In this document: one piece after another, positions 26,919 through 36,661 of the stretch
Layout: every line of letters starts with the position of its first letter
How positions within the stretch are numbered: the stretch's first letter is position 1
Assembly (NCBI GenBank): GCA_002270295.1
Contig: NISF01000008.1
Span: 62,001-126,000, forward strand
DNA length: 64,000 bases
Source: Enterobacter sp. 10-1
GTDB taxonomy: Bacteria; Pseudomonadota; Gammaproteobacteria; Enterobacterales; Enterobacteriaceae
Direction: 5' to 3'
The notes under the pieces: model-generated
What the model saw: only the letters and a program-made list of their open reading frames with translations
What the model was told of the DNA's origin: nothing
Database searches by the model: none
Program-made: the position numbers and the translations under genes

Positions 26919-27728
26919 TCAGTCGTGGCGAGGATAGTCGGGGCTATTGATCCACGCGTGATCCTCTTCCCAGCTAAACAGCCACCGGCGATCCGGACCG
27001 GCCATCACGTTCAGATAATAGCTGTCATAGCCGGCGATCGCCGCCACCGGATGATAGCCGCGCGGCACCATCACCACGTCGTGGTTGTAAGGCGCCATGC
27101 AGGCATCCAGGCTGCGATCATCGGTATAGACGCGCTGGAAAGCAAACCCCTGCGGCGGGTCGAAGCGGTGATAGTAGGTCTCTTCCAGCTGGGTCTCCCG
27201 ACCCGGCAGCGCGGTATCGTGCTTATGCGACGGCCACGAGCTGGTGGCCCCCTCATCGGTGTAGACCTCGACCACCAGCAGGCAGTCAGCCTGCGCGCTA
27301 TCCGGCAGAATATTGTGCACCCGGCGCTGGTTGCGCCCTTTCCCGCGATGCTCAACGCCAACCTCCTGCGGGCGAATCACCCGAGCCGGGAAGCTCCCCT
27401 TACCCGGCGCGCTGCATACCGCCAGCTCCAGATCGGAATCGGCGGTGACCTCGACTTTATCCTGCGGCGGTACGTAGACCGACCACGGCGGCGTGCGCTC
27501 AAACGGCGACATCCGCTGACCGAGGTCCGGGAAATCGGCCTTCGTCGTTTTGACCGATGCCAGCCCGGCAACCAGCACCAGGCACAGCTCGCGCTCGCCG
27601 CTTTCCAGCGTCACGCTTTGTCCTTTCTTCAGCATCCAGACGTCAAAGCCGATATAGCGCCAGCCGGCGCTTTGCGGCGTAATATGCTGGATCTGCCCCT
27701 TTTTTTGCGATTTAGCCAGTAACGACAT
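26919..27728 (-). CDS. iolB: 5-Deoxy-glucuronate isomerase IolB
   Basis: Cupin-type isomerase, 269 residues, converting 5-deoxyglucuronate to 5-dehydro-2-deoxygluconate. The full-length family pattern is visible, with metal-site residues in SSWPSHKHD, the following LEETYYHRFDP and the histidine in YNHDVVMVPRGYHP. It lies 18 bp after iolA and ends at a strong terminator. Confidence 0.95.
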   Translation of the reverse strand: MSLLAKSQKKGQIQHITPQSAGWRYIGFDVWMLKKGQSVTLESGERELCLVLVAGLASVKTTKADFPDLGQRMSPFERTPPWSVYVPPQDKVEVTADSDLELAVCSAPGKGSFPARVIRPQEVGVEHRGKGRNQRRVHNILPDSAQADCLLVVEVYTDEGATSSWPSHKHDTALPGRETQLEETYYHRFDPPQGFAFQRVYTDDRSLDACMAPYNHDVVMVPRGYHPVAAIAGYDSYYLNVMAGPDRRWLFSWEEDHAWINSPDYPRHD

Positions 27729-27746
27729 GGCGCTCTCCTTCGCCGA

Positions 27747-29252
27747 TTAGCCTAAAGTCGGCATGCTGAATTCAGATACGGTTTGCTGCCCTTCCGGCCA
27801 GCGGACGGTGGCGGTTTTCATGCGCGTGTAGAAACGAACGCCGTCCGGCCCGTGTACGTTCAGGGCGCCAAAGACGGAACGCTTCCAGCCGCCAAAGCTG
27901 TGGAACGCCATCGGTACCGGCACCGGCACGTTGACCCCGACCATCCCGGCCTGCACGTCGTGCACGAATTCACGCGCGGTGTGACCGCTGCTGGTAAAGA
28001 CGGCGCTACCGTTGCCAAACTCGTGGCTGTTCACCAGCTCCAGCGCGCTGTGATAGTCGGCGACGCGCACAATTCCCAGCACCGGCCCGAAAATCTCTTC
28101 CCGCCAGATGGTCATCTCCGGCGTCACGTTATCAAACAGCGTCCCGCCGACGTAGTAGCCTTCATCATAACCCGCCACCCGCGGCTTACGGCCGTCGACG
28201 ACCAGCTTCGCGCCTTCGCTGACGCCCTTATCAATATAGCCCAGCACTTTTTTCTGATGGCTGTCGGAAACCACCGGGCCCATTTCGTTCTCTTCTTTAC
28301 CGCGCATGCAGCCAGGGCCGACCTTCAGCGCCTGCACCAGCGGCTGCAGGCGCGCAATCAGCTTATCCGCCGTGGCATCGCCAACGGCGACCACCACCGG
28401 CAGCGCCATGCAGCGTTCGCCCGCCGACCCAAACGCGCCGCCCATAATCGCGTTCACCGTGGCATCCAGGTCCGCATCCGGCATCACGATCGCATGGTTT
28501 TTCGCCGCGCCGAACGCCTGCACGCGCTTACCGTGAGCGCTGGCGGTTTTGTAGATATGCTCCGCCACGCCGGAAGAGCCCACGAAGCTGACCGCCGCAA
28601 TCCGCGGATCGGTGTAGAGCTGCCCGGCGTCTTCGTTGCTGCAGTGAATCACGTTAAAGACGCCATCCGGCAGGCCCGCTTCTTTTAGCAGTTCAGCAAG
28701 GCGCACCGCAGCGGTAGGCGCCAGCGCGGGAGGCTTGAGGATAAAGCTGTTGCCGCAGGCCAGCGCGAGCGGGAACATCCACATCGGCACCATTGCCGGG
28801 AAGTTAAACGGCGTAATCCCCGCCACCACGCCCAGCGGCTGCATCAGGGAATAGCTATCCACGCCGGTACCGACGTCGGAGGAATACTCGCCTTTAATCA
28901 GGTGCGGGATCCCGCAGGCAAACTCGACCACTTCCAGGCCGCGGGTCAGCTCGCCCAGCGCATCCGACCACACCTTACCGTGCTCGCTAACGATGATCCC
29001 CGCCAGCTCATCGGCATGTTGTTCCAGCAGCATTTTAAAGTTGAACAGCACCCGGGCGCGGCGCAGCGGCGTGGTACGCGACCAGCTTTCAAACGCGTCG
29101 CGCGCGACCTGAATGGCGTCAGAGACCTCCTGGGCGGTGGAGAGCGTGACTTCGCGCACCACTTTTCCCGTCGCCGGGTCAAACACCGGCATCGTTTCAT
29201 TGCTGCTGCTGGTAACGGTCTGCCCGCCAATAAAGTTTCCTGTGATCGTCAT
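27747..29252 (-). CDS. iolA: Methylmalonate/malonate-semialdehyde dehydrogenase IolA
   Basis: CoA-acylating aldehyde dehydrogenase, 501 residues, oxidising malonic semialdehyde to acetyl-CoA and CO2 at the end of inositol breakdown. Visible motifs are GVVAGITPFNFPAMVPMWMF, the NAD-binding FVGSSGVAEHIY, and the catalytic cysteine in GSAGERCMALPV. It may also serve valine catabolism like MmsA. First gene of the leftward iolAB operon, divergent from iolI. Confidence 0.95.
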   Translation of the reverse strand: MTITGNFIGGQTVTSSSNETMPVFDPATGKVVREVTLSTAQEVSDAIQVARDAFESWSRTTPLRRARVLFNFKMLLEQHADELAGIIVSEHGKVWSDALGELTRGLEVVEFACGIPHLIKGEYSSDVGTGVDSYSLMQPLGVVAGITPFNFPAMVPMWMFPLALACGNSFILKPPALAPTAAVRLAELLKEAGLPDGVFNVIHCSNEDAGQLYTDPRIAAVSFVGSSGVAEHIYKTASAHGKRVQAFGAAKNHAIVMPDADLDATVNAIMGGAFGSAGERCMALPVVVAVGDATADKLIARLQPLVQALKVGPGCMRGKEENEMGPVVSDSHQKKVLGYIDKGVSEGAKLVVDGRKPRVAGYDEGYYVGGTLFDNVTPEMTIWREEIFGPVLGIVRVADYHSALELVNSHEFGNGSAVFTSSGHTAREFVHDVQAGMVGVNVPVPVPMAFHSFGGWKRSVFGALNVHGPDGVRFYTRMKTATVRWPEGQQTVSEFSMPTLG

Positions 29253-29603
29253 GTTCTCGCCTCATGGTGTGGAAGGCCAACGCTGCGGCCCATCTCCGAT
29301 TTTGCTGTGCTATAACCGTAGTAAAATGAAATGTATATTTCAACATAGATATAAAATGAAATTCTAATTTGGTGATGATGGTCGCAATTTTCAGCAATAA
29401 CGCTTCTGTTCCGGCAACAAAGCGCGATCGCCCGGCAACAGACGCTGCGGCCTTTTGACCGGACGCGCATCGGCTCTTTAGCGCACGCTATTTTGCGAGG
29501 CAGCTCAAATAATCACCATTTCACTCATTGCCAATTTTGAAATAAACGTTTTGACTAGTAGGTAATCGAACGAACCTACTTCATCCTGTTCCCGGAGAGT
29601 AAA
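29253..29603. promoter_or_regulatory. Divergent iolA/iolI control region with IolR operator candidates
   Basis: A 351-bp gap. TGAAAT-GTAT-ATTTCA (29327-29342) is a perfect 16-bp palindrome 75 bp upstream of iolA. A second copy TGAAAT-TCTA-ATTTGG (29357-29372, two mismatches) begins exactly 30 bp later, about three helical turns, suggesting cooperative binding on one DNA face. A weaker match lies near 29536. The rest shows no genes. Confidence 0.6.
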
Positions 29604-30425
29604 ATGGCTATTGCCCAGCACCGCTTCTGTATTAATCGCAAGATCGCCCCTTCGCTGAATATCGAGTCCTTCTTTCGCCTGGTGCATAGCCTCGGGCTGA
29701 ACAAAGTCGAGCTGCGCAATGATTTACCCGGCGGAAAGGTGACGGACGACCTCAGCGCCCGCCAGGTGCGCGAACTGGCAGAGCGCTACCACATTGAGAT
29801 TCTGACCATCAATGCGGTTTATCCCTTCAACTGCCGTACGCCGGAGGTGCGCAGCCTGACCGAATCCCTGCTGAAGGAGGCGCAGGCCGTTGGCGCGAAA
29901 TCGCTGGTACTCTGCCCGCTCAACGACGGCAGCGCGGTGTCCACCGACGAGACGCTGAGCGCGCTTCGCGAGCTGGCGCCGCTGTTCTCTTTTTACGGCA
30001 TCCAGGGGCTGGTTGAGCCGCTGGGCTTTCCGCAAAGCTCGCTGCGTTCGGCGGCGCAGGCGCAAACGCTTATTCACGATGCCCGCGTGCCGTTTAAGCT
30101 GCTGATCGATACGTTCCACCACCATCTCTACCCGCAGGCGGATGAGGAGTTTAGCCAGCTGGAGATCGACGCCATCGGCCTGGTCCACCTCTCCGGCGTC
30201 GAGGATAGCCGCCCGCGCGACCAGCTGACCGACGATGAGCGCATCATGCTGACGCCTGGCGACAGGCTGGAAACCTGCGAGCAGGTCAAAAATCTGGAAG
30301 CGCGCGGCTATCGGGGGGTTTACGCCTTCGAGCCGTTTGCGCCGGAGCTGGCGAACTGGCGCGAAGACGACATCCGTCGTGAGGTGGAGCAGAGCATCGC
30401 GCTGCTTCAGCAGCGCTGCGCCTGA
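29604..30425 (+). CDS. iolI: IolI-like inosose isomerase (TIM barrel)
   Basis: Xylose-isomerase-like TIM barrel protein, 273 residues. Likely metal residues occur in GLVEPLGF, LLIDTFHHH, GLVHLSGVED and YAFEPFAP. IolI of other bacteria interconverts 2-keto-myo-inositol and 1-keto-D-chiro-inositol; Salmonella clusters carry similar iolI copies. It is divergent from iolAB, sharing the putative IolR sites. ATG 29604 follows CCGGAGAG. Reaction assigned by family and context only. Confidence 0.8.
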   Translation: MAIAQHRFCINRKIAPSLNIESFFRLVHSLGLNKVELRNDLPGGKVTDDLSARQVRELAERYHIEILTINAVYPFNCRTPEVRSLTESLLKEAQAVGAKSLVLCPLNDGSAVSTDETLSALRELAPLFSFYGIQGLVEPLGFPQSSLRSAAQAQTLIHDARVPFKLLIDTFHHHLYPQADEEFSQLEIDAIGLVHLSGVEDSRPRDQLTDDERIMLTPGDRLETCEQVKNLEARGYRGVYAFEPFAPELANWREDDIRREVEQSIALLQQRCA

Positions 30426-30524
30426 AGAAAACCGACGCCCGCGCCGGGGTAAAGTGTCGATTCCTCTCACCTCTTTGCGACGAGTCTGCCTATAATCGAC
30501 GCAGGATAAATGGAGGAATCGACC

Positions 30525-32027
30525 ATGAGCTCACCCCTGCTGATTGCGCGTACGCTGGAAAAACAGCTGCATCTACTTCCCGGAATGGCCAACCGTCACG
30601 GCCTGATCACCGGGGCCACCGGTACCGGTAAAACCGTCACCCTGCAAAAGCTGGCGGAGTCATTTTCCGAAATCGGCGTACCGGTATTTATGGCCGACGT
30701 GAAAGGCGACCTCACCGGTATTGCCGAGGAGGGCCAGAGCAGCGAAAAGCTGCAGGCGCGGCTGGACAAAATCGGCGTCACCGACTGGCAGCCGCACGCT
30801 AACCCGGTGGTGGTGTGGGATATTTTCGGCGAGAAGGGCCACCCGCTTCGCGCCACGGTCTCCGACCTCGGGCCGCTGCTGCTGGCGCGCCTGCTGAACC
30901 TCAACGAGGTCCAGTCCGGGGTGCTGAATATCATTTTCCGCATCGCCGACGACCGCGGCCTGCTGCTGCTCGACTTTAAAGATCTGCGCGCCATTACCCA
31001 GTACATCGGCGATAACGCGAAAAGCTTCCAGAACCAGTACGGCAACATCAGCAGCGCCTCGGTGGGGGCGATCCAGCGCGGCCTGCTGACGCTTGAGCAG
31101 CAGGGCGCGGAGCACTTCTTCGGCGAGCCGATGCTGGATATCGCGGACTGGATGCGCGTTGATGCCAACGGCAAAGGGGTGATTAATATCCTCAGCGCCG
31201 AAAAGCTGTATCAGATGCCGAAGCTGTACGCGGCCAGCCTGCTGTGGATGCTCTCGGAACTCTACGAGCGCCTGCCGGAAGCCGGCGATCTGGACAAACC
31301 GAAGCTGGTCTTTTTCTTCGACGAAGCGCACCTGCTGTTTAACGATGCGCCGCAGGTTTTACTCGATAAAATCGAACAGGTTATCCGCCTGATCCGCTCC
31401 AAGGCGGTGGGGGTTTACTTCGTTTCGCAAAACCCGGCGGATATCCCCGACGCGGTGCTCGGCCAGCTGGGTAACCGGGTGCAGCACGCCCTGCGCGCCT
31501 TCACGCCGAAGGATCAGAAGGCGGTAAAAACGGCGGCGCAAACCATGCGCGCCAATCCGGCGTTCAGTACCGAACAGGCCATTCAGGAGCTGGGCACCGG
31601 CGAGGCGCTGGTTTCGTTCCTCGACGAGAAGGGCAGCCCTTCGGTGGTAGAGCGCGCGATGGTTATCGCCCCCTGCTCGCGGATGGGGCCGGTCACGGAC
31701 GATGAGCGTAACGGGCTGATTAACCACTCCGCGCTGTACGGAAAATATGAGGAGGAGGTCGATCACGAGTCGGCGTTTGAAATGCTGCAAAAAGGGGTGC
31801 AGGCCACCACCGAGCAGCAGGACGCGCCGCCGGCCAAAGGCCAGCAGAGCAGCGACGACGACGGACTGCTCGGCGGCCTGAAGGATATCCTGTTTGGTAC
31901 CACCGGCCCACGCGGCGGCAAGCGCGACGGTATTGTGCAAACGGCGGCCAAAAGCGCGGTGCGTCAGGTGACGAATCAGATAGTGAGAGGGATGCTGGGA
32001 AGCTTACTCGGCGGGCGAAAACGTTAG
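30525..32027 (+). CDS. yjgR: HerA/FtsK-like ATPase YjgR (DUF853)
   Basis: P-loop NTPase of 500 residues, same length as E. coli YjgR, function unestablished. Walker A is [10 protein letters not shown] (about 29-38), Walker [13 protein letters not shown] (about 262-273), and a later [24 protein letters not shown] matches the HerA-type sensor region in sequence order. A glycine/acid-rich C-terminal tail precedes a basic end. ATG 30525 follows GGAGG at 8 bp; an ATG at 30510 overlaps that ribosome binding site and is rejected. A TATAAT at 30491-30496 may be its -10. Marks the return to conserved backbone. Confidence 0.9.
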   Translation: MSSPLLIARTLEKQLHLLPGMANRHGLITGATGTGKTVTLQKLAESFSEIGVPVFMADVKGDLTGIAEEGQSSEKLQARLDKIGVTDWQPHANPVVVWDIFGEKGHPLRATVSDLGPLLLARLLNLNEVQSGVLNIIFRIADDRGLLLLDFKDLRAITQYIGDNAKSFQNQYGNISSASVGAIQRGLLTLEQQGAEHFFGEPMLDIADWMRVDANGKGVINILSAEKLYQMPKLYAASLLWMLSELYERLPEAGDLDKPKLVFFFDEAHLLFNDAPQVLLDKIEQVIRLIRSKAVGVYFVSQNPADIPDAVLGQLGNRVQHALRAFTPKDQKAVKTAAQTMRANPAFSTEQAIQELGTGEALVSFLDEKGSPSVVERAMVIAPCSRMGPVTDDERNGLINHSALYGKYEEEVDHESAFEMLQKGVQATTEQQDAPPAKGQQSSDDDGLLGGLKDILFGTTGPRGGKRDGIVQTAAKSAVRQVTNQIVRGMLGSLLGGRKR

Positions 32028-32035
32028 GTTAATGT

Positions 32036-32060
32036 CCCCCTCTCCGCGCCGGAGAGGGGG
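32036..32060. terminator. Bidirectional hairpin between yjgR and lptG
   Basis: CCCCCTCTCC and GGAGAGGGGG form a perfect 10-bp stem with a 5-nt loop in the convergent gap. Confidence 0.65.
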
Positions 32061-32067
32061 AGGCGCG

Positions 32068-33150
32068 CTAGCTTTTTCTCATCATCAGCCAGAGGCTTAT
32101 CAGGAAGAAGCTGGCGCTCGGCAGCAGCGCGCCGATGATCGGCGGAATGCCGTAGACCAGGGTCAGCGGGCCAAAAATCTGGTCCAGCACGTAGAAGATA
32201 AAGCCGAAGCTGATCCCGGTGACCACCCTCACGCCCATCGCCACGCTGCGCAGCGGACCAAAGATAAACGACAGCGCCATCAGCATCATTACCGCCACCG
32301 ACAGCGGCTGGAAGATCTTGCTCCACATATTGAGCTGGTAGCGGCCAGGGTCCTGACCGCTGGACTTCAGATAGGTGACGTAGTTATGCAGGCCGCTAAT
32401 CGACAGCGCGTCGGGATCCAGCGCCACCACGCCCAGCTTATCCGGCGTCAGTTTGGTATTCCAGGTGCCGCTGACCATCTGCGAACCGGTGATCTGTTTC
32501 GGGTCGGTCAGGTTGGACTCATCGACCTGCGACAGGCGCCAGACCTTATTCTCGCTATCGAATTTCGCCGACGCGGCGTAGCGGACCGACTGCAGGCGCC
32601 GCGCATCGTTGAAGGCGTAGATGCTCACGCCGCCCAGCTCATCGTTGCCCTTCACCCGTTCGATATAGACAAAATTGTGGCCGTCTTTCGCCCACAGGCC
32701 CTGCTGAGTTGAAAGCAGCGAGCCGCCGTACATCTGCTGAGCGCGGTAGTTACGCGCCATCTGCTCGCCCTGCGGCGCAACCCATTCCCCCATAGCCATC
32801 GTCAGCAGAACCAGCGGGATAGCGGTTTTCATCACCGCCAGCGCCACCTGCAAACGAGTGAAGCCGGAGGCCTGCATCACCACCAGCTCGCTGCGCTGCG
32901 CCAGCGCGCCGAGGCCAAGCAGCGCCCCGAGCAGCGCCGCCATCGGGAAGAATATCTGCACATCTTTCGGCACGCTGAGAAGGGTATATAGCCCGGCGCC
33001 CAGCGCATCGTAGCTGCCCTGCCCGGCTTTTTTCAGCTGATCGACAAACTTGATAATGCCCGACAGCGAAACCAGCATGAACAGCGTCATCATGATGGTG
33101 TTGAAAATCGTCTTACCGATGTAACGGTCAAGTACGCCAAACGCCTGCAT
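32068..33150 (-). CDS. lptG: LPS export ABC transporter permease LptG
   Basis: Inner-membrane permease, 360 residues, partner of LptF in the LptB2FG complex that extracts lipopolysaccharide and feeds it to LptC-LptA-LptD. Six transmembrane helices flank a periplasmic beta-jellyroll domain (about 100-270). Sequence is nearly identical to E. coli LptG. ATG 33150 overlaps the lptF stop (TGATG); the GTG three bases earlier is not used in the E. coli protein. Essential gene. Confidence 0.97.
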   Translation of the reverse strand: MQAFGVLDRYIGKTIFNTIMMTLFMLVSLSGIIKFVDQLKKAGQGSYDALGAGLYTLLSVPKDVQIFFPMAALLGALLGLGALAQRSELVVMQASGFTRLQVALAVMKTAIPLVLLTMAMGEWVAPQGEQMARNYRAQQMYGGSLLSTQQGLWAKDGHNFVYIERVKGNDELGGVSIYAFNDARRLQSVRYAASAKFDSENKVWRLSQVDESNLTDPKQITGSQMVSGTWNTKLTPDKLGVVALDPDALSISGLHNYVTYLKSSGQDPGRYQLNMWSKIFQPLSVAVMMLMALSFIFGPLRSVAMGVRVVTGISFGFIFYVLDQIFGPLTLVYGIPPIIGALLPSASFFLISLWLMMRKS

Positions 33151-34247
33151 CACGCCGCTCCTTTGTTAAAACGGGCACGGAAGCGACGCATTGGCACCGT
33201 ATCCCACAGGTTCAACAGCACCGCCAGCGCGAAATAGAGCAGGTTGATGCCCCACATCCAGATCATCGGGTCCATTTTACCTTTGCCGCCGTTCGACTTA
33301 ATCGAGGTTTGCAGCAGGAAGAAGACCAGGTAAAGCAGCATTGCCGGCAGCATCGACAGCACGCGGCCCTGGCGCGGGTTGACGACGCTCAGCGGAACCA
33401 CCATCAGCGCCATGATAAAGACGGTCGCCACCAGCGTGAAGCGCCAGTGCAGCTCGGCGCGAGCGCGATCGGTCTGGGTATGCCACAGCGTGCGCATATC
33501 CATCTGTTCGGTGTCATCGGGATCCGACGTCACCGCCTGGTGGCCGACAATCGCCTGATAGTTTTTGAAATCGGTGATGCGGAAATCGCGCAGCATCGCG
33601 GTGCCCTCAAAGCGGGTACCCTGATTCATGGTCACCACCTGCGAGCCGTCTTTCTGCTGCGAGAGTTCGCCTGAATCGGCGACCACCACCGACGGACGGG
33701 CGTTGCCTTTCGGCCGCAGCTGCGCAAGGAATACGTCCTGGAAACGCTTGCCGTTAACGCTTTCAATAAACAGCACCGCGCTACCGTCGCTGGCCTGCTG
33801 GAACTGGCCCTGGGCCAGCGCGGCCATGCCGGGGTTAGCTTTAGCTTCCGACAGCACTTCATCCTGATGACGGGACGACCACGGCCCCGCCCACATCACG
33901 TTTACCGCCGCGACTGCGCCGGTGAACAGCGCGAGGATCATCGCCGCCTTCACCAGTACCGCTTTGCTCAGGCCGCAGGCGTGCATCACCGTGATTTCGC
34001 TTTCGGTATAGAGTTTGCCCAGCGTCATCAGCAGCCCGAGGAACAGGCTCAGGGGCAGGATCAGCTGCGCCATCTCCGGAATGCCCAGCCCTAACAGCGA
34101 GAGCACCAGATTTGTCGGGATCTCGCCATCTACCGCAGCGCCGAGGATCCTGACCAGTTTCTGACAAAAGAAAATGAGTAACAGGATGAATAGGATCGCC
34201 AACTGGCTTTTCAGCGTCTCACGAACCAGATATCTTATGATTATCAC
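33150..34247 (-). CDS. lptF: LPS export ABC transporter permease LptF
   Basis: Inner-membrane permease, 365 residues, with three N-terminal and three C-terminal helices around a periplasmic beta-jellyroll (about 125-265). The N-terminus MIIIRYLVRETLKSQLAI is the same as in E. coli. Translationally coupled to lptG and divergent from pepA, as in other enterics. Essential for LPS transport. Confidence 0.97.
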   Translation of the reverse strand: MIIIRYLVRETLKSQLAILFILLLIFFCQKLVRILGAAVDGEIPTNLVLSLLGLGIPEMAQLILPLSLFLGLLMTLGKLYTESEITVMHACGLSKAVLVKAAMILALFTGAVAAVNVMWAGPWSSRHQDEVLSEAKANPGMAALAQGQFQQASDGSAVLFIESVNGKRFQDVFLAQLRPKGNARPSVVVADSGELSQQKDGSQVVTMNQGTRFEGTAMLRDFRITDFKNYQAIVGHQAVTSDPDDTEQMDMRTLWHTQTDRARAELHWRFTLVATVFIMALMVVPLSVVNPRQGRVLSMLPAMLLYLVFFLLQTSIKSNGGKGKMDPMIWMWGINLLYFALAVLLNLWDTVPMRRFRARFNKGAA

Positions 34248-34511
34248 TATAAATACGCCCGTAAAAACCCGTCTTATTGCAGGAAAATTGCTTGTTTCAT
34301 GGCTTAAACGTCATTTATTCTCTTTGGTCGTCGAAAACATCGCTAAGATTAAATGACTCATCGGTTCTGCGTATCAGGTTTTTTTCTGACGAACCAAGGC
34401 CGTAATAACGTTAAGATTAACACGAAGTCACCACAACAGCGGACATGAGTTACGAAAGCTTTCAATTCTATCCGTAGCCACCGTCGTTGTCTTTAAGATT
34501 CAGGAGCGTAG

Positions 34512-36026
<1,515 letters not shown>

Positions 36027-36031
36027 TCTTG

Positions 36032-36063
36032 CGGGCCGGATAGCGCGACGCTTATCCGGCCCG
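36032..36063. repeat. REP element after pepA
   Basis: CGGGCCGGATA (36032-36042) and TATCCGGCCCG (36053-36063) form a perfect 11-bp stem around GCGCGACGCT, the classic enterobacterial REP pattern. It may act as a transcript-stabilising hairpin. Confidence 0.7.
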
Positions 36064-36217
36064 TGAGTTCGAGCAATTAGAATTCTGTACCCTATGGATT
36101 TCGAGTTGCATCGCGGCGGCAGAGCGGAGCACACTCCCGCCAGCATAGTTTACTCTGCGGCTGGAGTGCCCAAAGGCAGCCAACCAAGAGGCAACGGGAA
36201 AGACAACGGGTAGAGAT

Positions 36218-36661
36218 ATGAAGAACGCAACCTTTTATCTTCTGGACAATGACGCGCAGCAGGACGGTTTAAGCGCCGTCGAACAGCTGGTGTGTGAAAT
36301 TGCCGCAGAACGCTGGCGCAGCGGCAAACGCGTGCTGATCGCCTGTGAAGATGAGCAGCAGGCCATTCGCCTCGACGAAGCGCTGTGGACGCGGCCACCG
36401 GAGAGTTTTGTCCCGCACAATCTGGCGGGAGAAGGCCCCAGAGGCGGCGCGCCGGTGGAGGTCGCCTGGCCGCAGAAGCGCAACAGCAGCCCGCGGGACA
36501 TCCTGATCAGTCTGCGGGTAAACTTTGCAGATTTTGCCACCGCTTTCACAGAAGTGATAGACTTTGTCCCTTACGAAGACTCTCTGAAACAACTGGCGCG
36601 CGAACGCTACAAAGCGTACCGCATGGCTGGTTTCAACCTGAACACGGCAACCTGGAAATAA
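36218..36661 (+). CDS. holC: DNA polymerase III chi subunit HolC
   Basis: Clamp-loader accessory subunit, 147 residues, linking SSB to the gamma complex through psi (HolD). The N-terminus [10 protein letters not shown] and the conserved [19 protein letters not shown] match E. coli HolC. Its stop overlaps the valS start by one base (TAATG), so the two are translationally coupled, as in E. coli. Confidence 0.96.
   Translation: MKNATFYLLDNDAQQDGLSAVEQLVCEIAAERWRSGKRVLIACEDEQQAIRLDEALWTRPPESFVPHNLAGEGPRGGAPVEVAWPQKRNSSPRDILISLRVNFADFATAFTEVIDFVPYEDSLKQLARERYKAYRMAGFNLNTATWK

Noticed and set aside
36385-36660. In-frame extension of valS into holC
   Set aside because: The translation upstream of ATG 36661 is holC in another frame; E. 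coli ValS begins with the same [11 protein letters not shown] sequence at this ATG.
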